Notes: generated by a model not told the origin, from the sequence alone. DNA of 31,266 nucleotides from Bacteroidota bacterium (GCA_016722525.1 JADKJB010000035.1:1-31266), one strand, 5' to 3'; counted from the first letter of the stretch, positions 9,968-20,688 are shown. Made by a program: numbers and translations.

Positions 9968-10430
9968 ATGGCAGCAGAAAACAAAATCTTAACAGACAGA
10001 ATTGAAAGTCACAAAATTGATAAGGCCAAAAGAATAATGTTCTTTTGCGGAATAGGACTAATAGTAGTTTCGGTTATTAAGTTTTTAATAGCGACTTCAA
10101 GCCAAATAACAGGTTTAGGTGGTGGTTTGACACTTTATTATTAATCGCTTTACCGCTCTACTTTTTATTAAAGAACCAAAAGCAACTAACCAATCGTTCT
10201 GGACAATTCATTGAGTGGACAAAGGACGCAATAGTATTTAAACTGAAAACGAAGTTTCACAACAGACAATTCAGCGAAACCAAATTGACAATATAAATAT
10301 TAATTTAGATATCATTGAAGTGGTTAACAAGACAAACAAAAAATTTCTTCTCGACATTTCCGACTTTGATAAATACGAAGACAGACTTAAAATTAAAAAC
10401 AATTTTGAAAGAGAAAAGAACTTTATATAA
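9968..10430 (+). CDS. Two-helix membrane protein of unknown function, cassette G (two frameshifts)
   Basis: No uncorrected frame here exceeds 60 codons, but two one-base corrections join three segments into a 154-aa protein. One is an added T near 10127 and the other an added A near 10240. The start is MAAENKILTDRIESHKIDKAKR, and two membrane helices follow (IMFFCGIGLIVVSVIKFLIA and DTLLLIALPLYFLL). A cytoplasmic domain then has the form GQFIEWTKDAIVFKTENEV...NININLDIIEVVNKTNKKF...LKIKNNFEREKNFI. The helix pair plus short beta-rich tail resembles small membrane PH-like proteins, but that is a guess. It has no T9SS signal. Confidence 0.6.
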
Positions 10431-10475
10431 CCGTACATTTTCAATAGACATAGTTCTTTGTTAAGCAGACCACCA

Positions 10476-10565
10476 AAGCAACCTGAACTTTACTCGGAAA
10501 TCCATTTCCTATGGACACCTAAGCAACCTGAACTTTGCTCAGAAATCCATTTCCCTTAGACACCT
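10476..10565 (+). repeat. Tandem direct repeat, two 45-bp units
   Basis: Units 10476-10520 and 10521-10565 both begin AAGCAACCTGAACTTT and end ACACCT, with a few mismatches. They lie in the 3' noncoding part of cassette G, between the membrane protein gene and attC 7. No function is evident. Confidence 0.85.
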
Positions 10566-10658
10566 AAACAGACAAACAATTACCGATTGAAATTCAATTC
10601 ACATGTTCTTTTTGTGATGTTTCACTCACAAAAAGTTGGAAACTGTAAGAATGCCTGC

Positions 10659-10795
10659 TACCAACAGCGGTTTTGCAAGAGTCGCGCATTTTAGCTTCGT
10701 AACAATAATTTTCGTACATTTGAAATTCGGCTCTCCGTTGGGAACTTTTTCATTCGAAATCGCGCCCCTCGCAAAGCCGCGAAACGCCGTTAGCG
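10659..10795 (+). other. attC site 7 (end of cassette G)
   Basis: TGCTACCAAC (10656-10665) is the exact reverse complement of the cassette G start GTTGGTAGCA (9881), although IS copy 2 lies just upstream of that start. R' is GTTAGCG (10789-10795). The arms AGCGGTTTTGCAAGAGTCGCGC and CGCGCCCCTCGCAAAGCCGC pair imperfectly with one extra left-arm base. Confidence 0.88.
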
Positions 10796-10851
10796 GCTAT
10801 ACTTTAATCGCTCTTCATAAAATTGATAATTCATTTTAATAAACCATTTCC

Positions 10852-11524
10852 ATGAATATTAAATCGACCTTAATATATTTAATATTTGTATTTGCAATGC
10901 TAACATGTTTTGTAAAACCAGCATCAGGATCTAATGATTATGGAATTACAGCAATTATTCAACCTACTTGTTCGGCTGCTGTACCGGGAACTTTGCACCC
11001 TGTTATTGTAGTGATCACTAACTTTTGGAACCACCTCGCAGACAAGTATTCCTGTCAGCTATACTGTATCTGGAAGCATTCCGACCACAGCAACATATAA
11101 TGGATTTTTGGCTCCAGGTGCGTCAGACACTTTTGACATTTCTGTACCGGGGTTTATTGTTCCAAATGGACCTTATACATTCTGTGCCTATACAGAGGGT
11201 GATTCAACCCCTGCTAATGACACAACATGCATTTCATGTAATGGTTCTCCAATGTCAATCAATGATCATCAAGATAATTCGAATAATGGAATCATCATCT
11301 ACCCGAATCCTACAGCAGGAACTTTTTCTATAAAAATGATGGACAAATTAGTTTACAATACATCCATTATTATTACAGACATTTTCGGGAAAGTAGTATG
11401 GACAAGTGATTTTATCAAACCGGAATTTAATATTGACATTACAAATGAACCAAACGGTGTGTATCTGATAAATTTAATTTCGACTTCCAGTATTTCAAAT
11501 TCAAAATTAGTTTTGGCAAAATAG
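10852..11524 (+). CDS. Secreted CARDB-like protein with T9SS sorting domain (cassette H, frameshift)
   Basis: This paralogue of the cassette F protein is about 223 aa once one extra T near 11024-11027 is removed (ITNFGTTSQTSIPVSYTV across the join). The signal peptide runs from MNIKSTLIYLIFVFAML to about KPASGS. The Ig/CARDB-like domain has YGITAIIQPTCSA, VIVVITNFG, NGFLAPGASDTFDI and FCAYTEGDSTPANDTTC, followed by CISCNGSPMSIN. The T9SS domain is IIIYPNPTAGTFSIKMMDK, ending KLVLAK. Its cassette also starts with the same GTTAGCGGCTATACTTT as cassette F, so the two probably arose by cassette duplication. Confidence 0.86.
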
Positions 11525-11546
11525 TCTTTGCGAGACAGGTACAAGC

Positions 11547-11640
11547 CGCTAACACGTGGTGTGCCGCAAAGGCCGGCCGAAGTTTGTAGAAAATATTAAA
11601 TTTGGTGGCCGGCCCTGCGGCAACCACGAAAACGTTATCG
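11547..11640 (+). other. attC site 8 (short type, end of cassette H)
   Basis: AGCCGCTAAC (11544-11553) is the exact reverse complement of the cassette H start (10789). R' is GTTATCG at 11634-11640. The arms GGTGTGCCGCAAAGGCCGGCC and GGCCGGCCCTGCGGCAACC pair with extra left-arm bases. Confidence 0.92.
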
Positions 11641-11687
11641 GAAACCCATTTCACTTCGAACGAACGGCAGTGCTAATTCAAACGGTC

Positions 11688-13270
11688 ATGAAAAAACAAA
11701 TACTTCAAGTAAAAGAAATCTTTTGATTTTCTTATTTCTGATTTTTTCTTTGAGTTCATTTGGGCAAATATTGCCTGAATGGGTAGATACAATTGGAGGT
11801 CCTGTTCCAATTTATGCTTCACAGGTTGACATGAAAGTTGATCCAAGTGGCAATACTTATGTCGGAGCATTAAGAGCCGATACATTAGGTAATAATTACA
11901 TGGAATTAGCAAAATATAATTCTTCAGGAACAAGACTTTTTACAATTGATACTTCTTTAAGTTATGCTTATTCAATAAGCATTGAAATTGATGATTCTAT
12001 GAATGTATATGCTGCAATCGTTGATGGAAGCCCAAACAGAATACTTATTTTGAAATACAATGCAACAGGTAATTTAGTTTGGTCATCAACAAATGCTTCT
12101 CTTTCAAATTATTCGTTTTTAGGAGGCTATATTAAAACAACTATTGATCGTAATAATAATATATACGTATCTGGTCAGGGTGACAGCATTACTAATTTTT
12201 CTAACCATGATATTATTACTATGAAATTTAATTCATCAGGAGTTTATCAATGGTCGGCCCGGTATGATCATGATTGGAATGATGGCGGCATTGTTTACGT
12301 AGGATTGGATAGTATGCTAAATGTTTATGTTACTGGCAGAAGCTGGGATCCAATAACCAGTATAGATATTGCCTTATTAAAGTATAATTCTTCAGGCGTG
12401 CAGCAATGGGTTCAAAGATATGATACAAGTGGAATAGATTATGAAACCCCATCTTCCTTTGCTGTTTCACCTGGCGGAAATTGTTATGTGGGCGGTATGT
12501 ATGGGGTTAATGGGGCAGGAGGTGCAGATTATTTAGTTATTAAATATGACAATAGTGGTAACTTTAAATGGGGCTCAGTTTATAACGTGACCGCAGGAGA
12601 AGACTGGCTTAAGGAACTTAAAATTGATTCATCAGAAAATGTTTATGTTACCGGAACATCAGCATTAAACAGCGGTGCTGATAGAAATTATTTTACTATG
12701 AAATACGATTCTTCAGGAAATATCCTGTGGACACGATCCTACGACAGTTCAAATGGATTTGGTTATGGTGAAAAAGCCAAAACACTTTGCCTTGATTATT
12801 TAAATAACATATATGTAACTGGGTTTAGTTTTGATGGTAGTATGTATATTTTTACAGTAAAATATGATACGAATGGTGATACGTTATGGGTAGCACCTTA
12901 TAGTTACAATTCTTCGTCGACAAGTGAAGCCTACAATTGTTCATGTGATTCATACAATAATGTTTACTTATCGGGAATTCATCGTGATTACAACGGATTG
13001 GTGAGTTTAATAACCTTAAAATACGGTTCAACAGTAAATGTTGAGGAACTTGTAAGCAATAATGACTTTGTGCTTTATCCCAATCCAACAAATTCAATAT
13101 TGAATTTATTTCTAAAAAATAAAGAGAATATTGTTGTCACTAATTTACTTGGCGTAATTGTTTTGGATGAAATTGGAAAAGGAAAAGTTCAGTTGGATGT
13201 TTCATTTCTTTCGACAGGAATTTATTTTATAAGACTAGGAAATGACGTTAGGAAGTTTGTGAAACAATAA
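11688..13270 (+). CDS. SBBP-repeat propeller protein with T9SS sorting domain (cassette I)
   Basis: The open frame begins at TTG 11723, but a better start is ATG 11688 (MKKQILQVKEIF) joined by one added T near 11721. That gives a complete signal peptide ending FSLSSFGQ and about 527 aa. The body has seven or more SBBP-type repeats of the pattern D(S)xxNVYVTGxS...D-xx-xKYxSSGxxxWxxxYD, spaced about 50-60 residues. The T9SS domain begins FVLYPNPTNSILNLFL and ends KFVKQ. SBBP repeats build a seven-bladed propeller; the binding partner is unknown. The neighbours at 16170 and 19134 share the fold. Confidence 0.87.
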
Positions 13271-13304
13271 AGCTAACATAATCGTGTGCGTGATATGGGT
13301 ATTC

Positions 13305-13398
13305 CGAAAACACGTAGTAGCCGCAAGGGCCGGCCGATGATTATAGAAAATTATTAAATAGGTGGCCAGCCCCTGCGGTTACTACGAAACCGTTATTG
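13305..13398 (+). other. attC site 9 (short type, end of cassette I)
   Basis: TTCCGAAAAC (13302-13311) matches the reverse complement of the cassette I start GTTATCGGAA in 9 of 10 bases. R' is GTTATTG at 13392-13398. The arms GTAGTAGCCGCAAGGGCCGG and CCAGCCCCTGCGGTTACTAC pair. Confidence 0.88.
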
Positions 13399-13454
13399 CC
13401 AATGCTTGGGGACACTGCTAACATCAAACTGACCACAAGAAATAAACTATAACT

Positions 13455-13970
13455 ATGGACGGAGAATTAAAACCCTTACCGAAGATTGGCAGACGAGTAA
13501 AGCCATTTAGTTTTGTTGGTAAGACAGGATACTTTTTGATTGCCGGTTTTTTCAGTGGAGGTTTTTCTGCAATTATTCTGCTTGGTTTACAGACGCTTAT
13601 GACAAAGTTAGGAATTGAATGTTCTCTTGCTTTTAAAATAGTTTTTGCATTTTGTGCCATTGCTACCTTGACAGCACCTTATTTGTTTATTAAATATTTC
13701 GCAAAGGTTGACTTTACTAAAGTGGATATGACAATGCGATTAGTATTTTTCAATATTGCAGAATACATATTTATTCAAGGAGGGTTAGCATTATTTTATT
13801 CTAACGCAAATACCCTTTATTATGCAACAGACGGACAAAATGGAATGGAACTAATTTTCTTTAGCTGGTTGGCTCTTCCAATTCTTATACTTTTAAGTGG
13901 GCTATTTGATGTGCAGCATAAAAAGCATTTACAACAACGAACTGAATTTACTCAAGAACTACAACAATGA
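13455..13970 (+). CDS. Four-helix membrane protein of unknown function (cassette J)
   Basis: The 171-aa protein has an intact frame, starting MDGELKPLPKIGRRVKPF. Four hydrophobic segments are visible: about residues 26-50 (YFLIAGFFSGGFSAIILLGL), 58-80 (AFKIVFAFCAIATLTAPYLF), 96-116 (LVFFNIAEYIFIQGGLALFY) and 130-150 (ELIFFSWLALPILILLSGLF). A charged tail (DVQHKKHLQQRTEFTQELQQ) follows. It has no signal peptide cleavage site or T9SS domain, so it is an inner-membrane protein, unlike most of the array's cargo. I do not recognise the family. Confidence 0.82.
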   Translation: MDGELKPLPKIGRRVKPFSFVGKTGYFLIAGFFSGGFSAIILLGLQTLMTKLGIECSLAFKIVFAFCAIATLTAPYLFIKYFAKVDFTKVDMTMRLVFFNIAEYIFIQGGLALFYSNANTLYYATDGQNGMELIFFSWLALPILILLSGLFDVQHKKHLQQRTEFTQELQQ

Positions 13971-14049
13971 CACGATGCGATAACGAGCTTCAAATGAACA
14001 TCGGTTCTAACTTCAAACAGTTGAGCCTTTAACGAACAAAATCACATGC

Positions 14050-14178
14050 AGGTAACAGGCCATGTGCCGCAAGCCTGGTGGTTTTAGAAAGGAATGTGAT
14101 TTCGGCTTCGTTTGGAGCGTAAAGGGGAAATGTTTATCTTTCGTCTTCGAACCAGGCCTGCGGCAATGGCCGAGCCGT
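14050..14178 (+). other. attC site 10 (long type, end of cassette J), split by IS copy 3
   Basis: R'' AGGTAAC is at 14050-14056. The arms GGCCATGTGCCGCAAGCCTGG and CCAGGCCTGCGGCAATGGCC pair. It is cut after GCCGT at 14178; the rest of R' (GTTATAG) is at 15948-15954. Its R'' agrees poorly with the start of cassette J (6 of 10 bases), so this attC may have been exchanged or has drifted. Confidence 0.87.
14111..14142 (+). promoter_or_regulatory. Candidate promoter inside the attC 10 loop
   Basis: TTTG (14111-14114), a 20-nt spacer and TATCTTTC (14135-14142) form a near-consensus Bacteroidota promoter with one mismatch in the last base. It points to the next cassette. Site 1 has the same -7-like octamer, but its -33 region is TGTG. 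Confidence 0.35.
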
Positions 14179-14277
14179 CAGGTTGTGAAAAAACTCCGTT
14201 TTTCACAACCATTACCTTCCATAAAGCATCAGAACAAAGTTCAGTCATTTTAAAAGCTGTTAGTGTTTATCAAAATT

Positions 14278-15840
14278 TCAAGCAGCAAATTTCAAATCAC
14301 AAAAGCAGAGTTGTCTAATAGGAGCTAAATTCGCCGGATTCGGCGAAAGCCGCCATGCTTTGCGATATTTCGGCTTCCAACTTTTGAGTGTTTGCATCAA
14401 ATCGTCAAAATTAAGTATGTTAAAGGTGCGTTTGATGTTATAACTTAGCATGATCAAACTCCACTCCTGCCTGCTGCAGGCAGGCACCATTTACTTTTTC
14501 AATTCCAATAAGGTTGGTGTAATTATATCCCCACTTTCGTTTGATGGTCCCGAAGATATGTTCGTTAATTTCTTGACGGGTTCTGTATAATTTTTGATTT
14601 CTTTTATAATTTCTGTTATTCAATTCTGCAGCTTCAGCATACTGACTGCGTTCTATTTCTCTTCCTCCTTTTGCTCTACCGGTACATAAATGTTTTACAG
14701 GACAATGTTTACATTTTGGAGTACGGTACTTTTTATATTGGTGTAAAATTTTATCCTCTCGTTTTTTCGTATGCCAGGTGCCAAAAGTTTTAAGAGTTTG
14801 TCCGGCAGGACAGGTATATGTGTCGTGTTGTCTATTATATTTAAACCGGTCCACGAGATATTCTTTGGTCGTTCCTTTAGGATTACTGTTTACTAATTCC
14901 TGTTGCGCAACAATGGTTTTTAAATTCAGTTTCTGACATTGCTCGATTTCGCGGGCGTTGTTATAGCCTTTGTCGGCGAGCAATGTAAATTCGGAGGAAT
15001 TCAAATTTACTTTTGCTTCAGCAGCAATGGTTGATAAAGCATTACGGTCATTACGACTGATAGTGTGAGTAGCAACCACCAAACAATGCTTAGCGTCAAC
15101 AGCCGCCTGAGTGTTGTAACAAACTTCAACAACCTGTCCTTGTACTAAAAGGCTACGACTATCAGGATCTGTGGTACTGATTTGAGGCTCCCCGCTGGAG
15201 ACTAATTGTTTTTTGAGTTGGGTATACTTTAATTTATTCTTTTTGAGACGATCCAGTTTTTCGGTAACATCAGAAAGTTGGGAAGCATTTTCTTCTTGAT
15301 CGAGCGTGTCCATTTGAGAGAGATATTCTTTGGTCTTTTCTTCAATGTATTGAAAGTGACGATCTAACTTTTTAGAAGTGTAATTATTTTTCTTACTGTT
15401 ATGAGCTCTGGATTTGGTTCCGTCAATGGCAATGGTTTTCCGCCAATTAAATCGGCTTCTTTCAAAAACGTTACAAACAGTTTGAACATATTAACCAGTG
15501 CATTGCCGTTCACCTTTCTAAAATCGGCAATAGTATGGTAGTTGGGTATCAACTTACCGCACAGCCATTGCATTTCTAAATTGCGTTTACATTCCTTTTC
15601 CAATCGGCGCGAGGACCGGATTCCATTCTGATAACCATACAAATAAATCCTGAGAAACAATTTGGGATGAAACGATGGTCTGCCTTCTATCTGAACATTT
15701 TTCATTTGAAACCCTAACTTAAAAAGATCCAGTTTCTCCACGAAAGCATCCAGAAACCGGACAGGATCATCAACAGAAATGGCCTCTTCCAGGGATCCAA
15801 ATGTGATTTGGTTACGATCGGCAGGGATTATCTGATTCAT
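14278..15840 (-). pseudogene. IS1182-family DDE transposase, copy 3 (disrupted)
   Basis: The start is the ATG read from 15840 and the expected stop is 14278-14280. One base is missing in the GGTTTTC(C)CGCC run near 15440, in the codons for IGGKTIAIDG. The frame is broken again by a ~22-bp palindromic insertion near 14465-14487, which replaces NGEWSLIML with NGACLQQAG and then a stop. The first may be a sequencing error, but the second is a real insertion. The C-terminus (RLSPNPANLAPIRQLCFCDLKFAA) differs from copies 1 and 2. Confidence 0.88.
14466..14484. repeat. Short palindrome inserted in the IS copy 3 transposase
   Basis: CCTGCCTGC-T-GCAGGCAGG is a perfect 9-bp inverted repeat around one base. 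It is absent from the same place in the other three IS copies. Confidence 0.8.
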
Positions 15841-16136
15841 ATCCTAATGTTTGAATCAAATTTAGGCAGAAATGGCTATAGTTTTTGTAAATTTTGTTAG
15901 AAGAAATTAACAATTTGATGGAGAAATTAGTATTTTCACAGTCTGCCGTTATAGGCAACTGCCAAATGCACTACAATATTTAATTTAAATTGATAAGCTG
16001 TCAAAACCAGCAATGTCGAATGGGATATCATATCAACCAAATAGAAGGAGGCTCAATCTATCCCTTATTAAAGACCAACCTTTCTCAGCCGTTCATATAA
16101 TATTCCATAATGACAAATAATTAATGAAATATTTAT

Positions 16137-16144
16137 TATATTTG
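16137..16144 (+). promoter_or_regulatory. Candidate -7 element TATATTTG for the cassette K genes
   Basis: It matches TAnnTTTG and ends 25 nt before the ATG at 16170. Upstream is A/T rich with no clear -33 TTTG. The rest of 15950-16136 shows no gene. If real, this would serve all three genes of the cassette. Confidence 0.4.
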
Positions 16145-16169
16145 CTAATGCCATTAATTCCCAGTTAAC

Positions 16170-19134
16170 ATGAGACATAATATTTATCTATTACTAACCT
16201 TTGCAATCCTATACACACCAGCTTTGTCCCAAAATGTAAATCAAGAATGGTTTAAGGAATTTTCAGAAAAAAATGAAAGAGGAGATTTACGAATTAAGAT
16301 AGATAATGAAGGATTCATTTATATTGCAGGCTCTTTTGATTCCGATAATAATGGAATTGATTGGAAACTTATAAAACTTAATCCTGGTGGCGACACTATT
16401 TTCAATACCACTTTTAATGGAGTATTTAATGGAGATGATTTTGTTAACGCAATTGCCCTTGACGAAGAAAATAACATCTATCTTACCGGAAGATTTTCTG
16501 CAGCCGGCAATCAAAGCAGTATAGCCACATTTAAAATTAACAATATCGGAGAAATTATTTGGCAAGTTATTTCCACACCCACTGAAGGGATTAATGAGGG
16601 TTTATACATTTTGACTGACACAATACAAAATGTATTTATTGGCGGCAAGTCAGGATCTTTAGAAAATTCCGATGTTTTTTTGAAAAATATAACACGGAAG
16701 GAGATTTGGTTTTGGAGCTATATTCATAGTTCTGCAAATAAATGAGTTGATTCGTGGCTTGCAGCCTTATAATAATGGGAACTTTGCTCTAGCATGTAAT
16801 GTTTTTAGATCTGGAAATTGGGATATTCTTTTGTTATGCATCAACGAAAGTGGCTCATTAAGTTTTGAAGTTTATTATGATGGTAGAGATCAACTCAGTG
16901 ATGAATGTAATGATATTGCTATTGATGAAGACAATAATGTATACTTGACAGGCTATTCTGTGAACAATGAATCTAAGGATTACGTAACAATAAAATGGAA
17001 TGAGAATGGAGAATTAGAATGGTTTGCATTGTTTGATGAAATGCAGCAAGATGATCAGGCTGTTTGTGTTAAGGTTGTTGAAAATCAGGTTATTGTTTCT
17101 GGAAATTGTTTAACAGGTGAATCAGGTTCAGAGCATTCAGATATTGTTACAATTTTATATGATAACAGGGGAGTACAGCTATGGAAGCAAAGATTTAACG
17201 GCAGGGATTCCGGAAATGATGTGCTTGTTAAAATTCTTACTAATGTTGCCAACAATGAATTCATCCTTGCTGCAAAGGTTTGGTTTTCCGAATCCGCTTC
17301 TGATGTCTATTTGTTAAATTATACTATTGATGGTGGATTAATATGGTCAATAAGTTATAATGACAGCTTAAGCAGTGATAATTTTTTATCTGATGTTGCA
17401 ATAGATTTTTTAGGGAATATATATATTAGCGCAAATGCCGAGAGCAACTTTAATGTAAAGGGAGAAATCGTTAAATTTAATCAGCCGGATAAGTATATTC
17501 CAGTTTTGAAGGATTTCTTAAAGACACTGGCTGTTGGTCTTTTAGATGTCTCTCCCGATAGCATTGTAAAAAATGTACTTTATGAACAATGCGCTGCTGT
17601 TATTGACAGTTTTTATAACATAAGATATACAGATTTGATCAGCAGATGTGCTGCTCGGGGATTGAATCTTCAAGAGCAAATGAATACTAAAATTAGTGAA
17701 TATTTTAGTTTGCCTGAATTTGATTATGTTAATTATATTTTTAAGAGAATTTGGATTAATGGAACCAAATGCCAACCCATGATAGCTGTCCCTCATTATC
17801 ATCATTTTAATCCAACACAACTCGAAGACAATCCTAAATTGGCATATACATTTGAAGAAAGCAATTATCCCCTTCCTTGCCTGAATTGCACCGGCGGAAC
17901 AATTGATAATGAAACAACGGAGTCGTTTGTAACATGGCTAACTCTTCTAGGTCCCATGCCCCATTATTACGTAAATGGCAATCCATTTATCTATATTACA
18001 AACTGCCTGGTGTCTAAACATCCGTCACCTAATACAAGTTGGAATTGCGGGGCATGCCCTTCAACAATCCCATTTGATGGTATTCCTCAAGGAATGGGAT
18101 CCGGTGCACAGGATTGGGAACTTAATATTGTTTCTAATCCAGATGGATGTTTAGATATACATGACCCGAATCCTTATAACCCACCAAACCTTAACAATTA
18201 TTTAAGATTAAGCAAGATTTATGGTATGACTTATTTTAAAATAGTAACCTTAAATTATAGCACATTTCATTATGCTGTAAAAAAACTGGAAAATCCACTC
18301 ATGGATAAATTTCATTATGATGATGTATGGACAATTTCACCGCCAAGCAAAATGGATGGAGATGTATTAAGTATATGTGAGGATGACGCCTACTTTAATA
18401 CATGGGATGATGAACCATCGGGAGTGGGAGCAGGCAATTGGCCCCGGTATGCCATCGGATACGGCCTTTACCAACTAACTCGACCGGGTGTAGATTATCA
18501 AAAAACTCTTTATTTTTATATGCCATATCAAGGAGGCTTTTGGTTTGGTAATGGTCCTGATTTACGTTTATATTACGGAACCGATTTTACAGGTTCTAAT
18601 TGTGTAAATGGTTTTCAACAAATAACAGAGGACTATGAAACACGTTACTGTGCTTTTTGCAATTCGGGTACATCGGTTTTTGGCTTCACACAACCAACAG
18701 ACTATATTGCCACTACAAATTACAGCACAATAAAGAATTATTGGACTGATAATATTTTGACAATCGGAGTAACTTCATCCTCTACTACCCCACCTTTAAC
18801 TAACTTGTATGAAATTGAAGCTCAAAACTATGCCCAAGCTACATGCAGCATTCCAGGTGCAGCAACATTGATTTCAACTTTTTCATTGAGCGCGAATGGC
18901 GAATATGATATTCAAAAATATTTAGGACCGGGGGGTACACAAGTTTCTTTCCCTGTTGGAACTCAATTATATCTTCAGATTAAAGCAAACTTCAAGAATG
19001 GAGAATATATCGATCTGAATAAATGTATTACCATAAATGATACACCTCGTGGTATGCTAAAAGTACAGATACGAGGAGATATAAAAGATTATAACGCAAC
19101 GGTTATTAATTATGAGATAAAAATTTTTCAATAA
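16170..19134 (+). CDS. Large secreted protein, N-terminal SBBP propeller and unrecognised C-terminal half (frameshifts)
   Basis: This is one gene of about 987 aa, split in two open frames (to 16745 and from 16747). At least two indels are needed near 16680 and 16725; the expected KYNTEGDLVLELYS lies in the middle frame. The signal peptide is MRHNIYLLLTFAILYTPALSQ. The first ~450 residues are SBBP-like blades (IDEDNNVYLTGYSVNNES.DYVTIKWNENGELEW). The C-terminal half has no family I recognise. It is rich in C, W, Y and P, with LPCLNCTGG, NCGACPSTIPFDGIPQG and CAFCNSG, and ends in a beta-rich stretch without a T9SS motif. It overlaps the next gene by the A of ATGA (19134), so the two are co-transcribed and the proteins may be partners. 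Confidence 0.8.
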
Positions 19135-20678
19135 TGAAAAAAATAGCGATAACTATTGTGTTTATTGTTTTTTTTAGAAATTTATCATTTACACAAACAG
19201 TAACACAGCAATGGATAGTTTATCCATCACCACAAATGATATATCCTATAGTAATAAAGGAAGATCAATTATATATTGATGACAATTTGGATGTTTATGC
19301 AGGGGGAATATTTTATGATACAACATTTTTTTATAATAGCCTGGCAACAGTAAAAATCAATTCATCAGGAACCGTACAATGGTTTGCGACCGACGCCGGT
19401 CCAGGCGTGGTAAGTGCTGCACTTTCTGCAATTTCAGTAGATACGTTATATAATGTTTATATGTCTGGGAGTATAAATGATAATAGCGGAATTGGATGGG
19501 CTCGCACCAATAAATATGATCAATATGGGACATTGATTTGGTCTCATCAATTGGACACTACAAATGGTACGCTTGGAACGAGAAGCTATGGAAATTTTGT
19601 ATCAACTGACAATTTTTGTTATGAGCATGTCAGACAAAAAAATATAACTATAATTAAGCTCGATTCATTAGGCAATGTAATTCTTCAATTTACAAATGAT
19701 ACTATTGATGCAACACAGAGTCAAGCTTTTATTGCAAGCGAATTTAAACGGGATTTAGCCAACAATATCTATGTTGCAGGAACTTATGTAAATACTCCAA
19801 ATCAAAATGAACGAAAATACTTTGTGAAAAAATTTAGTTCGCAAGGGACATTTTTGTGGGAAGCATTTTATAATCCGACATTCGGTTCAGATAATCTAAC
19901 CGATTTATTTATTGACAGTGTGCAAAATGTTTACCTGAATGGTATTGAAAATGTAAGCAGTGGATACGGAATTGTTGTGTATGACAGTACAGGATCCGAA
20001 AAATGGAATTCCTTCTTTCAAAACAACGGTGCAGGTTATGCTAATGATATTGCAGCCGATAATTCCGGAAATTGCTATGTGAATGGTGTAGCTCCTGATG
20101 CCAGTACTTATATGGGGTACTTATTAAAATATGATACTTTTGGTAATGTAATTTGGCAAAGAAACATTGATTCAGTTTCAGCAAATTCATTGGCAAAAGT
20201 AAAGTTGGATGCCGATGCCAATATATATGTAACTTACTCAGGAAGTTTTAATACGATTTCGATTGACTATGTAGTTACAGCTAAATTTGACAGTTCTGGT
20301 AATCTAAAGTGGAAAATTTATTATAATCAGCCTAAGTCAGTAACCGCGCTAGCGCTTGATGAGTTTAATAATGTTTATATTGCAGGGGAAGGATTTGTTA
20401 TTAAATATAGCCAAATCACAAGTATTAATGAATTATTGAATAACGCTGAAGAAATAGAAATATATCCGAATCCTGTAACTAATAATGTTATTAATTTTTC
20501 TCGTTATTTGCACCATATATCTTTCTCGGTCTTTGATTCTTTTGGGAAAGAAATATTGGTAAATAAGAATTTTTCAGGGAAATCCGCATTGCTTCCTCAA
20601 AAGTTACAGTCAGGGCTTTACTTTATTGAAATTTACAATGGAAAAACTTTATTTTATAAAAAAATTGTCATAATTTAA
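19134..20678 (+). CDS. SBBP-repeat propeller protein with T9SS sorting domain (cassette K, gene 2)
   Basis: The 514-aa protein has an intact frame. The signal peptide is MKKIAITIVFIVFFRNLSFTQ. About seven SBBP-like repeats follow (VKINSSGTVQWFA, NKYDQYGTLIWSHQ, KKFSSQGTFLWEAFY, VYDSTGSEKWNS, LKYDTFGNVIWQR, AKFDSSGNLKWKIYY), each preceded by an NxYVAG/YxxG strand. The T9SS domain has IEIYPNPVTNN and ends KKIVII. Its start overlaps the upstream stop, and the next gene follows ten bases after its own stop, so the three form an operon inside one cassette. Confidence 0.9.
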   Translation: MKKIAITIVFIVFFRNLSFTQTVTQQWIVYPSPQMIYPIVIKEDQLYIDDNLDVYAGGIFYDTTFFYNSLATVKINSSGTVQWFATDAGPGVVSAALSAISVDTLYNVYMSGSINDNSGIGWARTNKYDQYGTLIWSHQLDTTNGTLGTRSYGNFVSTDNFCYEHVRQKNITIIKLDSLGNVILQFTNDTIDATQSQAFIASEFKRDLANNIYVAGTYVNTPNQNERKYFVKKFSSQGTFLWEAFYNPTFGSDNLTDLFIDSVQNVYLNGIENVSSGYGIVVYDSTGSEKWNSFFQNNGAGYANDIAADNSGNCYVNGVAPDASTYMGYLLKYDTFGNVIWQRNIDSVSANSLAKVKLDADANIYVTYSGSFNTISIDYVVTAKFDSSGNLKWKIYYNQPKSVTALALDEFNNVYIAGEGFVIKYSQITSINELLNNAEEIEIYPNPVTNNVINFSRYLHHISFSVFDSFGKEILVNKNFSGKSALLPQKLQSGLYFIEIYNGKTLFYKKIVII

Positions 20679-20688
20679 ATTGTATCTT

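Larger units (their letters stand above)
14179..15945 (-). mobile_element. IS1182-family insertion sequence, copy 3
   Basis: The element is 1767 bp, with the same inverted ends and left-end hairpin (14181-14210). It is flanked by the direct repeat CCGT (14175-14178 and 15946-15949). It lies in the R' core of attC 10. The left ~450 bp differ clearly from copies 1 and 2 and resemble copy 4, while the middle is identical to all the others. A short palindromic insertion interrupts the transposase. Confidence 0.92.
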
